From positions 30,897 to 94,896 of the forward strand of contig CAYXDC010000004.1 in assembly GCA_964463505.1 (NCBI GenBank): a DNA stretch of 64,000 nt, given 5' to 3'. Shown here piece after piece: positions 34,102 to 42,174 of this stretch (its first letter is position 1; the number at the start of each line of letters is the position of its first letter). The translations under genes were made by a program, and so were the position numbers. The notes below the pieces were generated by a model. The model did no database searches, had not been told where the DNA came from, and worked only from the letters and a program-made list of their open reading frames with translations. This DNA is from JAJZSS01 sp964463505. Lineage in GTDB: Bacteria > Chloroflexota > Anaerolineae > Anaerolineales > UBA4823.

Positions 34102-35064
34102 ATGGAATATCGTTACTTAGGCAATACGGGTTTGCAAATCTCGGAGCTGTGCTTGGGGACGATGCAGTTCGGGTGGAGCGCTGATGAAGCTTTATCGCAT
34201 CAGATTCTGAGCCAGGCCTATGCAGGCGGAGTGAATTTCATTGACACTGCCGACGTCTATTCGCGCTGGGTGGAAGGCAACCCCGGCGGCGTGGCGGAGG
34301 CGATCATCGGGCGCTGGATAAAACAATCTGGCATCCCGCGCCATAAGCTGGTGATTGCCACCAAAGTGCGCGGCAAGATGGGCGAAGGTCCAAATGAAGG
34401 CGGATTGTCTCGAGTTCATATCATGCAGGCGGTGGAAGACTCCCTGCGCCGTCTGGGTACCGATTACATCGACCTGTACCAGATGCATGCTTATGAGGAG
34501 CACACGCCTATTGAAGAATCTTTGAGTGCCTTTGACGACCTGGTACGGCAAGGCAAAGTGCGTTATATCGGCGCGTCTAATTTCCCGGCCTGGCGGTTGA
34601 TGCAAGCCTTATGGGCGTCCCAGCGCCTACGCCTGGAGAACTTCTCATCACTCCAACCCCATTATCACCTGCTGAACCGGGCCGAATTCGAGCGTGAGCT
34701 GGCAGATGTGTGCCGTACATACGGACTGGGTGTGATTCCCTACAGCCCACTGGCTGGTGGATTTTTAACGGGAAAATACCGTGAGGGAGCACAAGTCGAT
34801 TCAGTCCGCGCACGCGGCGTGCAGAGGTATTTTAAGCCCCAAGGTTGGGAGCTATTGAATAAGATGGAAACGATGGGCCACGCCAAAGGCGGCTACAGCA
34901 TCTCGCAGATCGCCCTGGCCTGGCAGCTTTCCAACCCGGTGATCACCAGCCCGATCATCGGGCCGCGCGACCTGGAGCAGCTTGCCGATAACCTGGGTGC
35001 GGTTGGTTTACGCCTGAGCCAGGAAGAAAAACAAGCCCTGGACGAGGCAACCGCCTGGTCATAG
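34102..35064 (+). CDS. Aldo/keto reductase
   Basis: 320 residues from ATG 34102, preceded by GAAGGAGG; the upstream extension has no family similarity. The catalytic tetrad is Asp48, Tyr53, Lys88 and His129 (DTADVYS, VIATKVRG, YQMHAYE). GASNFPAW and VIPYSPLAGGFLTGKY bind substrate and cofactor; the C-terminal SPIIGPRDLEQLADN fits NADPH binding. It is closest to the YajO/YccK-type group of general reductases. The substrate is unknown. A redoxin gene follows after 83 nt. Confidence 0.93.
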   Translation: MEYRYLGNTGLQISELCLGTMQFGWSADEALSHQILSQAYAGGVNFIDTADVYSRWVEGNPGGVAEAIIGRWIKQSGIPRHKLVIATKVRGKMGEGPNEGGLSRVHIMQAVEDSLRRLGTDYIDLYQMHAYEEHTPIEESLSAFDDLVRQGKVRYIGASNFPAWRLMQALWASQRLRLENFSSLQPHYHLLNRAEFERELADVCRTYGLGVIPYSPLAGGFLTGKYREGAQVDSVRARGVQRYFKPQGWELLNKMETMGHAKGGYSISQIALAWQLSNPVITSPIIGPRDLEQLADNLGAVGLRLSQEEKQALDEATAWS

Positions 35065-35147
35065 CAATATATTAAAGAGTAAACTTGGTTCGACAGTCGT
35101 CAAACAGACTGTAGCTTTACGAATTCTTACCGGTAGGAGGCTTATCA

Positions 35148-35711
35148 ATGCAACGCTGGAAATTTAATGTATGGTTGTTGATTGGGTTAAGTATTTTGGT
35201 GGGGCTGGCGGGATGCCAGCCGACCCCAGCTGGACTGCAGGTTGGCGATAACGCTCCTGACTTCGAGCTGCCTGCAACAGATGGTGCTACTGTTCGCATG
35301 GCGGACTATGCCGGAAAACAGCCGGTATTGCTTTACTTCCATATGGCGGTGGGTTGACCGCCCTGCATGCAGCAGATCGTTGATCTGCAAAATGATGTAG
35401 ATTTTCAAGCTACTGGTGTGCAGGTGTTGAGTATCGCCCGTGATTCACTGGATGAAATGGCAGCCGAGCAGGCCAGCCTGGGCATTACTGATGTACCTCT
35501 GCTTTCCGATCCTGAGAATATTGTTGCCGAACAATACAATGTACTGCAGTGGGCACTCGAAAACGGCGAGCCAGGGCATACATTTATTCTGGTAGATGAG
35601 GATGGGAAAGTAGTGTGGATTAAAGACTATGGCGCCCCAAACAACCCAGACCGTACCATGTATGTTCCGGTCGCAGAGCTGATTCAGGCGGCTGAAACCG
35701 CTCTAAGATAA
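35148..35711 (+). CDS. Redoxin/TlpA-like lipoprotein with in-frame TGA, probable selenoprotein
   Basis: 187 residues if the TGA at 35355-35357 is read as selenocysteine (residue 70). AGGAGG precedes the ATG. A signal sequence ends in a lipobox with Cys23 (LVGLAGC). The AhpC/TSA-thioredoxin fold then begins (VGDNAPDFELPATDG). The redox site reads MAVG-U-PPC, so the TGA occupies exactly the first cysteine of a C-P-P-C thioredoxin motif and Cys73 is the partner. The frame resumes without interruption (MQQIVDLQ ... HTFILVDEDGKVVWIKDYGA) to a normal C-terminus. A hairpin 21 nt past the TGA fits a bacterial SECIS. Other genes here end in TGA, so the code is not reassigned. Sel genes are not in the window. 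Confidence 0.82.
35363..35400 (+). promoter_or_regulatory. Candidate bacterial SECIS element
   Basis: GCAGATC (35372-35378) and GATCTGC (35382-35388) form a perfect 7-bp upper stem with a GTT apical loop, whose first base is G as in known bacterial SECIS loops. The loop starts 21 nt after the TGA. A lower stem, CTGCAT (35363-35368) with ATGTAG (35395-35400), adds six pairs (one G-U) across an internal loop. It lies wholly within the coding region, as bacterial SECIS elements do. Confidence 0.7.
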
Positions 35712-35724
35712 GTTTGCTCTAGGA

Positions 35725-36744
35725 CTATTCGGAATCCAGGACAATTTCGGCTCTTAATCCTGGCATTGAGCGGGCTTGCATACACTGGCGAATCTCAGGC
35801 CAGGCAGTTTCAAACGCGCTGACGATCGCTGGATCATAATACTGGTCGCTTAGACGAACAATTTCTGTGCGGGCCTCTTCGGGCGTGTAGGGACGCGAGT
35901 ACACACGGGCGATGATCATGGCGTCTAATGAGTCAGCGATGGCGACAACACGCGCCAGGAAGGGAATATCCTCTCCCGCCAGGCCATCTGGATAGCCGCT
36001 GCCATCCCAGCGCTCGTGGTGATGGCGAATGATTGGAATGGCCGGAGCAAGAAATGGGATATTGCGGATCAATTCGGCGCCGATAACCGGGTGCTGGCGT
36101 ATTTCTACCCACTCTTCATCATCCAGCGGACCCGGTTTGCTCAAGATGCTTTCACGGATATGGATCTTACCGATGTCGTGCAGTATGCTCCCCAGGCGCA
36201 AGGCGTTGAGCGCTCCATTGCGAAAGCCTAAATGACCAGCCAGCGTGATGGAATATTCCATCACACGCTCGACATGACCGCGCGTATATTGATCACGCAG
36301 CTCGATAGCATTGGACATCACGATCAGGCTGGATTGGTAGGCTTGCTGAAGCTGGGCCAGGGCCAGCTGCTGGTTTCGCGCCAGGCGGGCGCGCACGGTA
36401 GACAAAAGCTCCAACCGGCTGACAGGTTTAACCAGGTAGTCTTCAGCCCCCAAACGCTTACTCAAATAGATATCTTCCCGGTCATCTCGGGCGGTCAGGA
36501 AAATAAAAGGTACAGCTACCCATCTAGGGTGTTCGCGTATCTGGTCAAACAGGGAATACCCATCCATCCTGGGCATCCCGATATCAGACAAAACCAGATC
36601 GGGGATCTCGTTTTGCATGATTTCAAGCGCTTCCAGGCCATCGGATGCGTAAAGGACTCGAAAACCATCTGATTCGAGCATGGTTATAAGTCCCTCACGC
36701 AGCATTGTGTTATCTTCGACAACCAGGATGGTTGCGTCGGCCAT
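35725..36744 (-). CDS. Response regulator with HD-GYP phosphodiesterase domain
   Basis: 339 residues from ATG 36744; the frame stays open upstream but has no receiver-domain similarity there. The receiver domain covers 1-120, with phosphoacceptor Asp54 and Lys106 (YLVKPV). The HD-GYP domain follows: HVERVMEYSITLA, HDIGKIHI and HHERWDGSGYPDGLAGEDIP, with metal-binding residues complete. The family hydrolyses cyclic di-GMP. No histidine kinase lies beside it. The intergenic spacer to the next, divergent gene has an 8-bp inverted repeat. The ribosome site is weak. Confidence 0.92.
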   Translation of the reverse strand: MADATILVVEDNTMLREGLITMLESDGFRVLYASDGLEALEIMQNEIPDLVLSDIGMPRMDGYSLFDQIREHPRWVAVPFIFLTARDDREDIYLSKRLGAEDYLVKPVSRLELLSTVRARLARNQQLALAQLQQAYQSSLIVMSNAIELRDQYTRGHVERVMEYSITLAGHLGFRNGALNALRLGSILHDIGKIHIRESILSKPGPLDDEEWVEIRQHPVIGAELIRNIPFLAPAIPIIRHHHERWDGSGYPDGLAGEDIPFLARVVAIADSLDAMIIARVYSRPYTPEEARTEIVRLSDQYYDPAIVSAFETAWPEIRQCMQARSMPGLRAEIVLDSE

Positions 36745-36915
36745 ATTCTTCAACCCCATACTTTGTGACGATGTTGGCCTGGATGATGCAACAACTATGC
36801 CGGAAACTGGCGAATATCCGGTAAAATTGACCTGGCTTGACCCCCTGCTCAAAACCAGCCAGCTTAAATCTAACACAATCAAGCCAACTTGACCATTGTT
36901 TTTCGGCATTTTTGC

Positions 36916-36945
36916 ATTACACTTTTGTAAGGCAGTTAGTGTAAT
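36916..36945. promoter_or_regulatory. Inverted repeat in the HD-GYP/MBL divergent spacer
   Basis: ATTACACT (36916-36923) and AGTGTAAT (36938-36945) are perfect complements with centres 22 bp apart, two helical turns, consistent with a dimeric regulator site serving both divergent genes. The regulator is unknown. Confidence 0.5.
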
Positions 36946-37013
36946 TCAATTTGCGGTGAATCATGTAACTGCAAGATCATTCTGCAAAATCTATCGAATT
37001 GAAGGAAATATTG

Positions 37014-37937
37014 ATGACTGATTCCACTCCTTATACACCGTCCAGCGTATTGACCCTGGACTTGAATTTTCTATCCATCCCAAAGGTGATTGCAGCGTAC
37101 TTGATCCCCCATTCCAGCGGCGCAATTTTGATCGAATGTGGTCCGGGTTCTACGATCTCCGGATTAACCAGCGCTCTTCAAGCGCATGGCTACCAGCCCA
37201 GTGATGTGACGAATGTTTTCGTTACCCATATTCATCTGGATCACGCCGGGGCAGCAGGCTGGCTGGCAGGTCAAGGCGCACGCATCCACGTACATCCGGT
37301 GGGTGCACCTCACCTGCTCAACCCAGAAAAGTTGCTCAGCAGCGCGGCGCGCATCTATGGCGAAATGATGGATTATTTATGGGGTGAATTTCTCGCGGTG
37401 CCGAAAGAGAAGCTCTCGATCATTCAGGACGGCGATGAAGTAGAGATCAACGGACGGGTAATTCGAGCCGTGGATACTCCGGGACATGCTTACCACCACC
37501 ATGCGTACGTTTTCGGCAAGCTCTGCTTTAGCGGGGATGTAGGAGGTGTGCGGATGGCGCCTACCCGCCACCTGCGTGTACCCATGCCACCCCCCGAATT
37601 TCAGTTAGAGTTGTGGCGCGAGAGCGTCCAAAAACTGATGAAATTGGATATCGAGGCTATTGCCCCGACGCACTTCGGCATATTCGGTGCTGCCCAAGAA
37701 CACCTGGGCTTACTGGCCAAAGAATTGGACGCGGTTGAGGGATGGATGAAAAACGTACTGCCCTCCGAGCCACCTGTAGAGCAGATTGACGCTCGCTTCC
37801 GGGAGTGGATGGCAGAGCGCGCCCGCGCCGATGCGCTGGAAGAGCCCCAAATACAGGCCTACGAAGCCGCCAATCCTTCCTGGATGTCTGCACCCGGCAT
37901 GCAGCGCTACTGGCGCAAGTACCGCACGGATCAATAA
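37014..37937 (+). CDS. Metallo-beta-lactamase-fold hydrolase
   Basis: 307 residues from ATG 37014 (GAAGGAAA upstream). The metal-binding motif is THIHLDHAG (His72, His74, Asp76, His77); further ligands are in DTPGHAYHHHAY and FSGDVGG. It resembles the broad MBL hydrolase group that includes quorum-quenching lactonases and thioesterases; the substrate is not predictable. It is divergent from the HD-GYP gene and ends 21 nt before the sirtuin gene, probably in one transcript with it. Confidence 0.88.
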   Translation: MTDSTPYTPSSVLTLDLNFLSIPKVIAAYLIPHSSGAILIECGPGSTISGLTSALQAHGYQPSDVTNVFVTHIHLDHAGAAGWLAGQGARIHVHPVGAPHLLNPEKLLSSAARIYGEMMDYLWGEFLAVPKEKLSIIQDGDEVEINGRVIRAVDTPGHAYHHHAYVFGKLCFSGDVGGVRMAPTRHLRVPMPPPEFQLELWRESVQKLMKLDIEAIAPTHFGIFGAAQEHLGLLAKELDAVEGWMKNVLPSEPPVEQIDARFREWMAERARADALEEPQIQAYEAANPSWMSAPGMQRYWRKYRTDQ

Positions 37938-37958
37938 GCGCGTCGGGAGCCGGGTAAA

Positions 37959-38702
37959 TTGGAGATTCCATCTGCGTTGGTCGATAAGCTACGCAGTGCC
38001 CAGCGAGTGGTGGTACTTACCGGCGCCGGGGTGTCTGCGGAGAGCGGCGTGCCGACTTTTCGGCAGGCGCAAACCGGCTTATGGGCACGCTATGATCCGC
38101 AATCACTGGCCACGGCAGCAGCCTTCACAGCCAACCCACGCTTGGTGTGGGAGTGGTATGCCTGGCGGCGCAGCCTTGTGGCCCAGGCAGCGCCTAACCC
38201 TGGTCATTATGCACTGGCGGAGCTGGAGCAACGCATCCCTGAATTTAGCCTGATTACCCAAAATGTGGACGGACTGCACCAACGCGCAGGCAGTCACAAA
38301 ATCATCGAACTGCATGGCAATATTCAGCGCACCAAATGTTTCGATGAGCATACCGTCATTGAAACCTGGCAGGAGCATACAGATGTTCCCCCGCGTTGTC
38401 CGCATTGTGGAGGGATGCTGCGCCCAGATGTAGTCTGGTTTGGAGAAAGCCTGCCTCCCGAGGCGCTGGAAGCAGCCTGGGAGGCAGTGGAGCACTGCGA
38501 GCTTTTCTTTACGATCGGAACCTCTGGCGTTGTGGAACCAGCTGCCAGCCTGCCCAATCTGGCGCTTCAAGCCGGCGCGGTGGTGGTGGAAATTAACCCA
38601 CAACCCACCCCACAGACTCGGCTGGCGAGCTATATTATACGCGGGCCATCAGGAGTGCTGCTGCCAGAGCTGATCGCCAGGACATGGCCCAATTTCCCCT
38701 GA
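37959..38702 (+). CDS. cobB: Class III-like sirtuin, NAD-dependent protein deacylase
   Basis: 247 residues; the start is TTG 37959 with GGGAG upstream. NAD-binding motifs are TGAGVSAESGVPTFR (21-35) and QNVDGLH (101-107), and His119 is the catalytic base. Tyr67 and Arg70 (EWYAWRR) are the pair that reads succinyl or malonyl groups in SIRT5 and CobB, so desuccinylase activity is plausible. The zinc ribbon has Cys127, Cys147 and Cys150 but lacks the normal second cysteine; His131 could replace it. Acyl-lysine removal fits a genome rich in acyl-CoA metabolism. Confidence 0.9.
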   Translation: MEIPSALVDKLRSAQRVVVLTGAGVSAESGVPTFRQAQTGLWARYDPQSLATAAAFTANPRLVWEWYAWRRSLVAQAAPNPGHYALAELEQRIPEFSLITQNVDGLHQRAGSHKIIELHGNIQRTKCFDEHTVIETWQEHTDVPPRCPHCGGMLRPDVVWFGESLPPEALEAAWEAVEHCELFFTIGTSGVVEPAASLPNLALQAGAVVVEINPQPTPQTRLASYIIRGPSGVLLPELIARTWPNFP

Positions 38703-38722
38703 CGTGTGCTACACCCAAATCA

Positions 38723-40246
38723 TTAAGCCTCCAGTGGACCCACCTGAACTTCCACTGCATGTAGTATTTCTGCGGATTTCACCAGGGCTTTCATTTTGTT
38801 ATGGTCGACATGCAGAGGACGATCCTCATCCAGATGGGTGACATGCTGGCGAATGATCTGTAGAGCAGCCTGCACGCCAGCACCGGGGGTAAATTCACGA
38901 AAATCCAGAGCTTGAGCGGCAGCCATAAATTCAATCCCCAAAATTCCGTAAGCATTATCCAGGATCTGGTCATTCTTCAGGGCAGTGTTCATGCCCATGG
39001 AAACAAAATCTTCCTGGTCGGCAGCCGCGGGGATTGACTGGATACTGGCGGGCATGGATAAGATACGCTGCTCGACAATCAGCATGTCAGCAGTGTACTG
39101 GCTGAGCATCATGCCTGAGAACATCCCAGCGCCCTTGGTGAGAAAAGCGGGCAATCCTACGCTGAGGGCTGGATTGGTCAGGCGATTCAGACGGCGCTCA
39201 GAAAGAACACATACCATGGTGATTGCTGCGCCAGCCATATCCATTGGCAGCGCGACCGGGCTGCCCTGGAAATTCGCCCCGGTAAGGGTAAGACGGTATT
39301 CGGGCAGGAAGATCGGGTTGTCGCCTACCCCATTTAATTCAATCTCAACCTGGCGACGAGCATAGGCAATCGCATCATGCGCTGCGCCAATCACCTGAGG
39401 TGATGAGCGCATCGAATATGCGTCTTGAACTTTGGTTTTCATTTTACCCGTCAGCAGGTCGCTTCCGGCAATGCACTTCATAATGGCTTGGGCGCTGCGC
39501 ACCGCCCCTGGAAAACCCCGTACCCGGTGCAGGCGCACGTCGTAGGGTTTCAGGTTAGCTTTCAATGCCTCCAAACTCATGGCACAGGCTATTTCAGCTT
39601 GTTTTAGCCACTTCTCCATTTCAACAATGTGCAAGGCGCTGATGGCGGTAAGCAGGTTGGAGCCATTAATTGTGGCCAGTCCATCGCGGGCCTGCAAACC
39701 AGGGATAGGAATGCCGGCACGCTGCATCGCCACGGCCCCTGGCAGCCGTTCTCCCCGATAAAAGGCTTCTCCTTCACCCATCAGCAAAAGAGCGATCTGC
39801 GACATGGGGGCCAGATCACCACTGGCGCCTACGGAACCTTTTTTACAAACTACGGGTGTTACGCCTTTATTCAGCATCTCGACCAAAGTAAGCGTGATCT
39901 CCGGACGACAGCCGGAATTGCCATGCGCATGCACATTAATCCTTCCGGCTATGGCTGCGCGCACGTACTCTTCTACAACGGGTTCCCCTATGCCTGCGGC
40001 GTGGTTATAAATCAAATAGCGCTGGAACTGCTGGACTTGTTCATCAGTGAGCACCACCTCCGAGAATTCACCAATGCCAGTGTTGACCCCATACATGATC
40101 TCGTGGGCCTGGATCTTCTCTTCTAACATCTCACGACAGAGTTGAATTCTATGCAATGCTTGTGGGTCAAGTTCAACCTTTTCAGATTGTCGTGCAATTC
40201 GTTCTAACTTATCGACACTCAAACTACTTCCATCCAGTGTGATCAT
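38723..40246 (-). CDS. hutH: Histidine ammonia-lyase family protein
   Basis: 507 residues from ATG 40246 (AAGGAG upstream), the usual size. The MIO cofactor forms from Ala141-Ser142-Gly143 in GSVGASGDLAP. Tyr52 (MYGVNTG) and His82 (YNHAAGIG), the latter aligned with the histidine that marks histidine lyases, support L-histidine to urocanate. Other hut genes (hutU, hutI) are absent, so an aromatic ammonia-lyase or aminomutase role is not excluded. It is convergent with the sirtuin. Confidence 0.85.
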   Translation of the reverse strand: MITLDGSSLSVDKLERIARQSEKVELDPQALHRIQLCREMLEEKIQAHEIMYGVNTGIGEFSEVVLTDEQVQQFQRYLIYNHAAGIGEPVVEEYVRAAIAGRINVHAHGNSGCRPEITLTLVEMLNKGVTPVVCKKGSVGASGDLAPMSQIALLLMGEGEAFYRGERLPGAVAMQRAGIPIPGLQARDGLATINGSNLLTAISALHIVEMEKWLKQAEIACAMSLEALKANLKPYDVRLHRVRGFPGAVRSAQAIMKCIAGSDLLTGKMKTKVQDAYSMRSSPQVIGAAHDAIAYARRQVEIELNGVGDNPIFLPEYRLTLTGANFQGSPVALPMDMAGAAITMVCVLSERRLNRLTNPALSVGLPAFLTKGAGMFSGMMLSQYTADMLIVEQRILSMPASIQSIPAAADQEDFVSMGMNTALKNDQILDNAYGILGIEFMAAAQALDFREFTPGAGVQAALQIIRQHVTHLDEDRPLHVDHNKMKALVKSAEILHAVEVQVGPLEA

Positions 40247-40375
40247 CGGTGAGCTCTCCTTGTGGGCTGTGAACTGAATTTTCTGAATGAGGCGATACGC
40301 AACCCTTGAGAAAATAATCCCCACCCATTGCGTAAAGTCTGTAAGCTTAGCTTAATAAAAATATCAACCGGTGAC

Positions 40376-40393
40376 AAGTGATGAAAATCACTT
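40376..40393. other. GAAA-capped hairpin after the SufR-like gene
   Basis: AAGTGAT and ATCACTT flank a GAAA tetraloop on the plus strand. It lies just past the SufR-like stop on the minus strand, without a good T tract there. A weak terminator or a leader hairpin of hutH are both possible. Confidence 0.3.
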
Positions 40394-40398
40394 AAAAT

Positions 40399-41019
40399 TC
40401 AACGAGCAAGCAGGACAAAACGACAGAACCTGCCACCTAACCCATCCGGCGCTAGTTTTGTCTGCTGCTGAACCTGCCGCCCGGTTAAGAGCCACAAAAG
40501 CTCGGCATCCATGCGACATAATTCAGGATGGTCAGCAATAATTTCCTGATAAGGGCAGAAACCAAAGTAGATTTCTGGAGCATGGGGCCGGGCCTCCCAA
40601 CGGGCCTGATAATTCAGGCGGGTCAGGCGTTGCACAGCTTGCACCAGACGTGGCCCCAGGCTGCGCTGCAGCTCGCCTCCCCCCGTGCTCTCAACGAATC
40701 CGCTGGCGACTGCCTTGAGAATCTCATTCTGCTCGGCTGATGTGGAGCTTTGGCGTATCACACGCAAAAGTTGATCTGCCAGGCGATCCAGATTATGCCC
40801 GCGCGCTGCTTCAGCGAGGCGATAGATTCTTTCCGGGCGACCACGCTCGTGAGAGGTTAGACGCTCGCCTGCAATAATCACCGCGCCTTGCTCAGCCAAT
40901 ATCTTCAAGTGGTGGCGAGCATTAGCGGGCGTCATATGCATCACACGGCTCAGCTCCCCTGCGGTACAGGCATGATGGAGGCGCAAATAATCCAGAATTT
41001 TCTGCCGGGATGTTTTCAT
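40399..41019 (-). CDS. SufR-like winged-helix regulator with C-terminal cysteines
   Basis: 206 residues. A DeoR/ArsR-type winged helix is at the N-terminus (RQKILDYLRLHHACTAGELS, MTPANARHHLKILAEQGAV). Three cysteines in the C-terminal domain, Cys155 (FGFCPYQEI), Cys168 (HPELCRMD) and Cys199 (RFCRF), match the spacing of the Fe-S-binding SufR family. It is divergent from an operon of Fe-S assembly and complex I genes, so it probably senses cluster status and controls that operon. Its ATG coincides with the predicted transcription start and has no ribosome site, so it is expected to be leaderless. Confidence 0.78.
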   Translation of the reverse strand: MKTSRQKILDYLRLHHACTAGELSRVMHMTPANARHHLKILAEQGAVIIAGERLTSHERGRPERIYRLAEAARGHNLDRLADQLLRVIRQSSTSAEQNEILKAVASGFVESTGGGELQRSLGPRLVQAVQRLTRLNYQARWEARPHAPEIYFGFCPYQEIIADHPELCRMDAELLWLLTGRQVQQQTKLAPDGLGGRFCRFVLLAR

Positions 41020-41025
41020 GACTTT

Positions 41026-41053
41026 ATTATATACCTATACAAGAATTACGCAA
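41026..41053 (-). promoter_or_regulatory. Promoter of the SufR-like gene, predicted leaderless
   Basis: On the minus strand TTGCGT (41053-41048) and TATAAT (41031-41026) are 16 nt apart. A start 7 nt past the -10 box is 41019, the A of the ATG. Confidence 0.65.
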
Positions 41054-41076
41054 ATATATATTGACTTTAATTAGAC

Positions 41077-41104
41077 TTGACCCCCCGGCAGAAACTCATA
41101 TAAT
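41077..41104 (+). promoter_or_regulatory. Promoter of the iscX-nuoBCDI-mrp operon
   Basis: TTGACC (41077-41082) and TATAAT (41099-41104) are 16 nt apart. The start would be near 41111, leaving an 88-nt leader. In the leader TTACGC (41120-41125) and GCGTAA (41150-41155) can pair, enclosing a GGT/ACC inner pair. The 23-nt space between the two divergent -35 boxes is the natural place for a shared operator. Confidence 0.65.
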
Positions 41105-41198
41105 TACTAAGGAAGGATTTACGCGGCTTAGGTTCTCCCCTACCAGATGCGTAAGTTTTATCAATAAAATCAGATGGTGAAATGGTATCGGGCTGGTT

Positions 41199-41468
41199 AT
41201 GTCTCCTGGCGAAAAACTCCCTTCTGCCAACCCAGAACTACCCAACAGAGAAGAAGTATGGCCGGCTTTGTTCTGGGAAGATACCTATGCTATCGTTCAA
41301 GCGTTGATTGAGGAACACCCAGGTATAAATCTAGAAGACGTCTCCTTGGGATTAATATATTCCTGGACCGTCGCGCTACCTGGTTTTGACGATGATCGCG
41401 AACTTGCCAACGAAGAAATTCTGGCAGCCATCTACCAGGAATGGTACGAGGAGGTAAATCCCATATGA
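41199..41468 (+). CDS. iscX: IscX-like Fe-S cluster assembly protein
   Basis: 89 residues. After a short Pro-rich tail the sequence FWEDTYAIVQALIEEHPG, then LPGFDDDRELANEEILAAIYQEWYEE, matches the winged-helix IscX (YfhJ) family in length and in the acidic FDDD...ANEEIL motif that binds iron and IscS. IscX normally sits at the end of an isc operon; here no other isc gene is present and it heads a complex I operon. The start codon has no clear ribosome site. Its TGA overlaps the nuoB ATG (ATGA), so the two are translationally coupled. Confidence 0.8.
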   Translation: MSPGEKLPSANPELPNREEVWPALFWEDTYAIVQALIEEHPGINLEDVSLGLIYSWTVALPGFDDDRELANEEILAAIYQEWYEEVNPI

Positions 41469-42145
41469 GCGACATGAAACGTGACAATATAAACAATACT
41501 AAATACGATATTCCCCCAGAGCTCGAAGGACAGGTCAGCATCACCACCCTGGATAAAATCTACAACTGGGGACGGCGGGCATCTGTCTGGCCAATGATGT
41601 TTGGTCTGGCATGCTGCGCTATTGAAATGATCTGCACGGCTGCCAGCCGCTTTGATCTCGCCCGCTTTGGGATGGAAATCATGCGCCCCAGCCCGCGCCA
41701 AGCCGACCTGATGATGGTTTCGGGGACGGTGACCAAAAAAATGATCCCCAACATTGTGCGGCTGTATAACCAAATGCCTGAGCCCAAATATGTTGTAGCG
41801 ATGGGCGCCTGTGCTTCAGGCGGCGGGCCTTTCAAAGAAGGCTATAATGTCGTCTCGGGCGTGGATAAATACATCCCAGTGGATGTTTACATCCCGGGCT
41901 GCCCCCCCACCCCCCAGGCTTTGCTGCATGGCTTGATTACCTTACAGCGCAAGATTGATAACGAACATATACCCGCAACCCGCTGGTACTCCAAAGATGC
42001 CGTGGAAGCTATCCCGATCCCGGTTCTCGGCCCAGATATTATGGACCCACGCCAGTTTGAACAAATCAAAGAATATTCGGTAGCCCAACTGACCGAGCAG
42101 GAAGGGCTCACAACCCCGACCGAGCCTGCTGGACAGGAAGCTTAA
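41465..42145 (+). CDS. nuoB: NADH-quinone oxidoreductase subunit B
   Basis: 226 residues from ATG 41465, overlapping the iscX stop; GGAGG lies upstream inside iscX. Cluster N2 ligands are Cys50-Cys51 (GLACCAIEM), Cys116 (GACASGG) and Cys146 (PGCPPTP). The polar C-terminal tail of about 50 residues is longer than in E. coli. NuoB carries the terminal [4Fe-4S] cluster that reduces quinone. Followed by nuoCD and nuoI. The usual nuoA upstream is absent. Confidence 0.95.
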   Translation: MSDMKRDNINNTKYDIPPELEGQVSITTLDKIYNWGRRASVWPMMFGLACCAIEMICTAASRFDLARFGMEIMRPSPRQADLMMVSGTVTKKMIPNIVRLYNQMPEPKYVVAMGACASGGGPFKEGYNVVSGVDKYIPVDVYIPGCPPTPQALLHGLITLQRKIDNEHIPATRWYSKDAVEAIPIPVLGPDIMDPRQFEQIKEYSVAQLTEQEGLTTPTEPAGQEA

Positions 42146-42174
42146 GAATTCAACCGGACTGGTGGAGAAAAACA

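Noticed and set aside
33951..34184. 77-codon frame ahead of the aldo/keto reductase
   Set aside because: It overlaps the reductase start in another frame, has no ribosome site and no recognisable composition.
35355..35357. TGA in the redoxin gene as a simple nonsense mutation or pseudogene
   Set aside because: The frame continues intact for 118 codons, the codon sits exactly at the catalytic cysteine and a SECIS-like hairpin follows; random decay would not be expected to give this.
35355..35357. Genetic code with TGA read as tryptophan
   Set aside because: Several intact genes in the window end in TGA (for example 3643, 28216-27629, 55324), so TGA is a normal stop.
38723..40246. Phenylalanine or tyrosine ammonia-lyase as first choice for the MIO enzyme
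   Set aside because: His82 and the NHAAGIG segment match histidine lyases; the aromatic alternatives are kept only as a secondary possibility.
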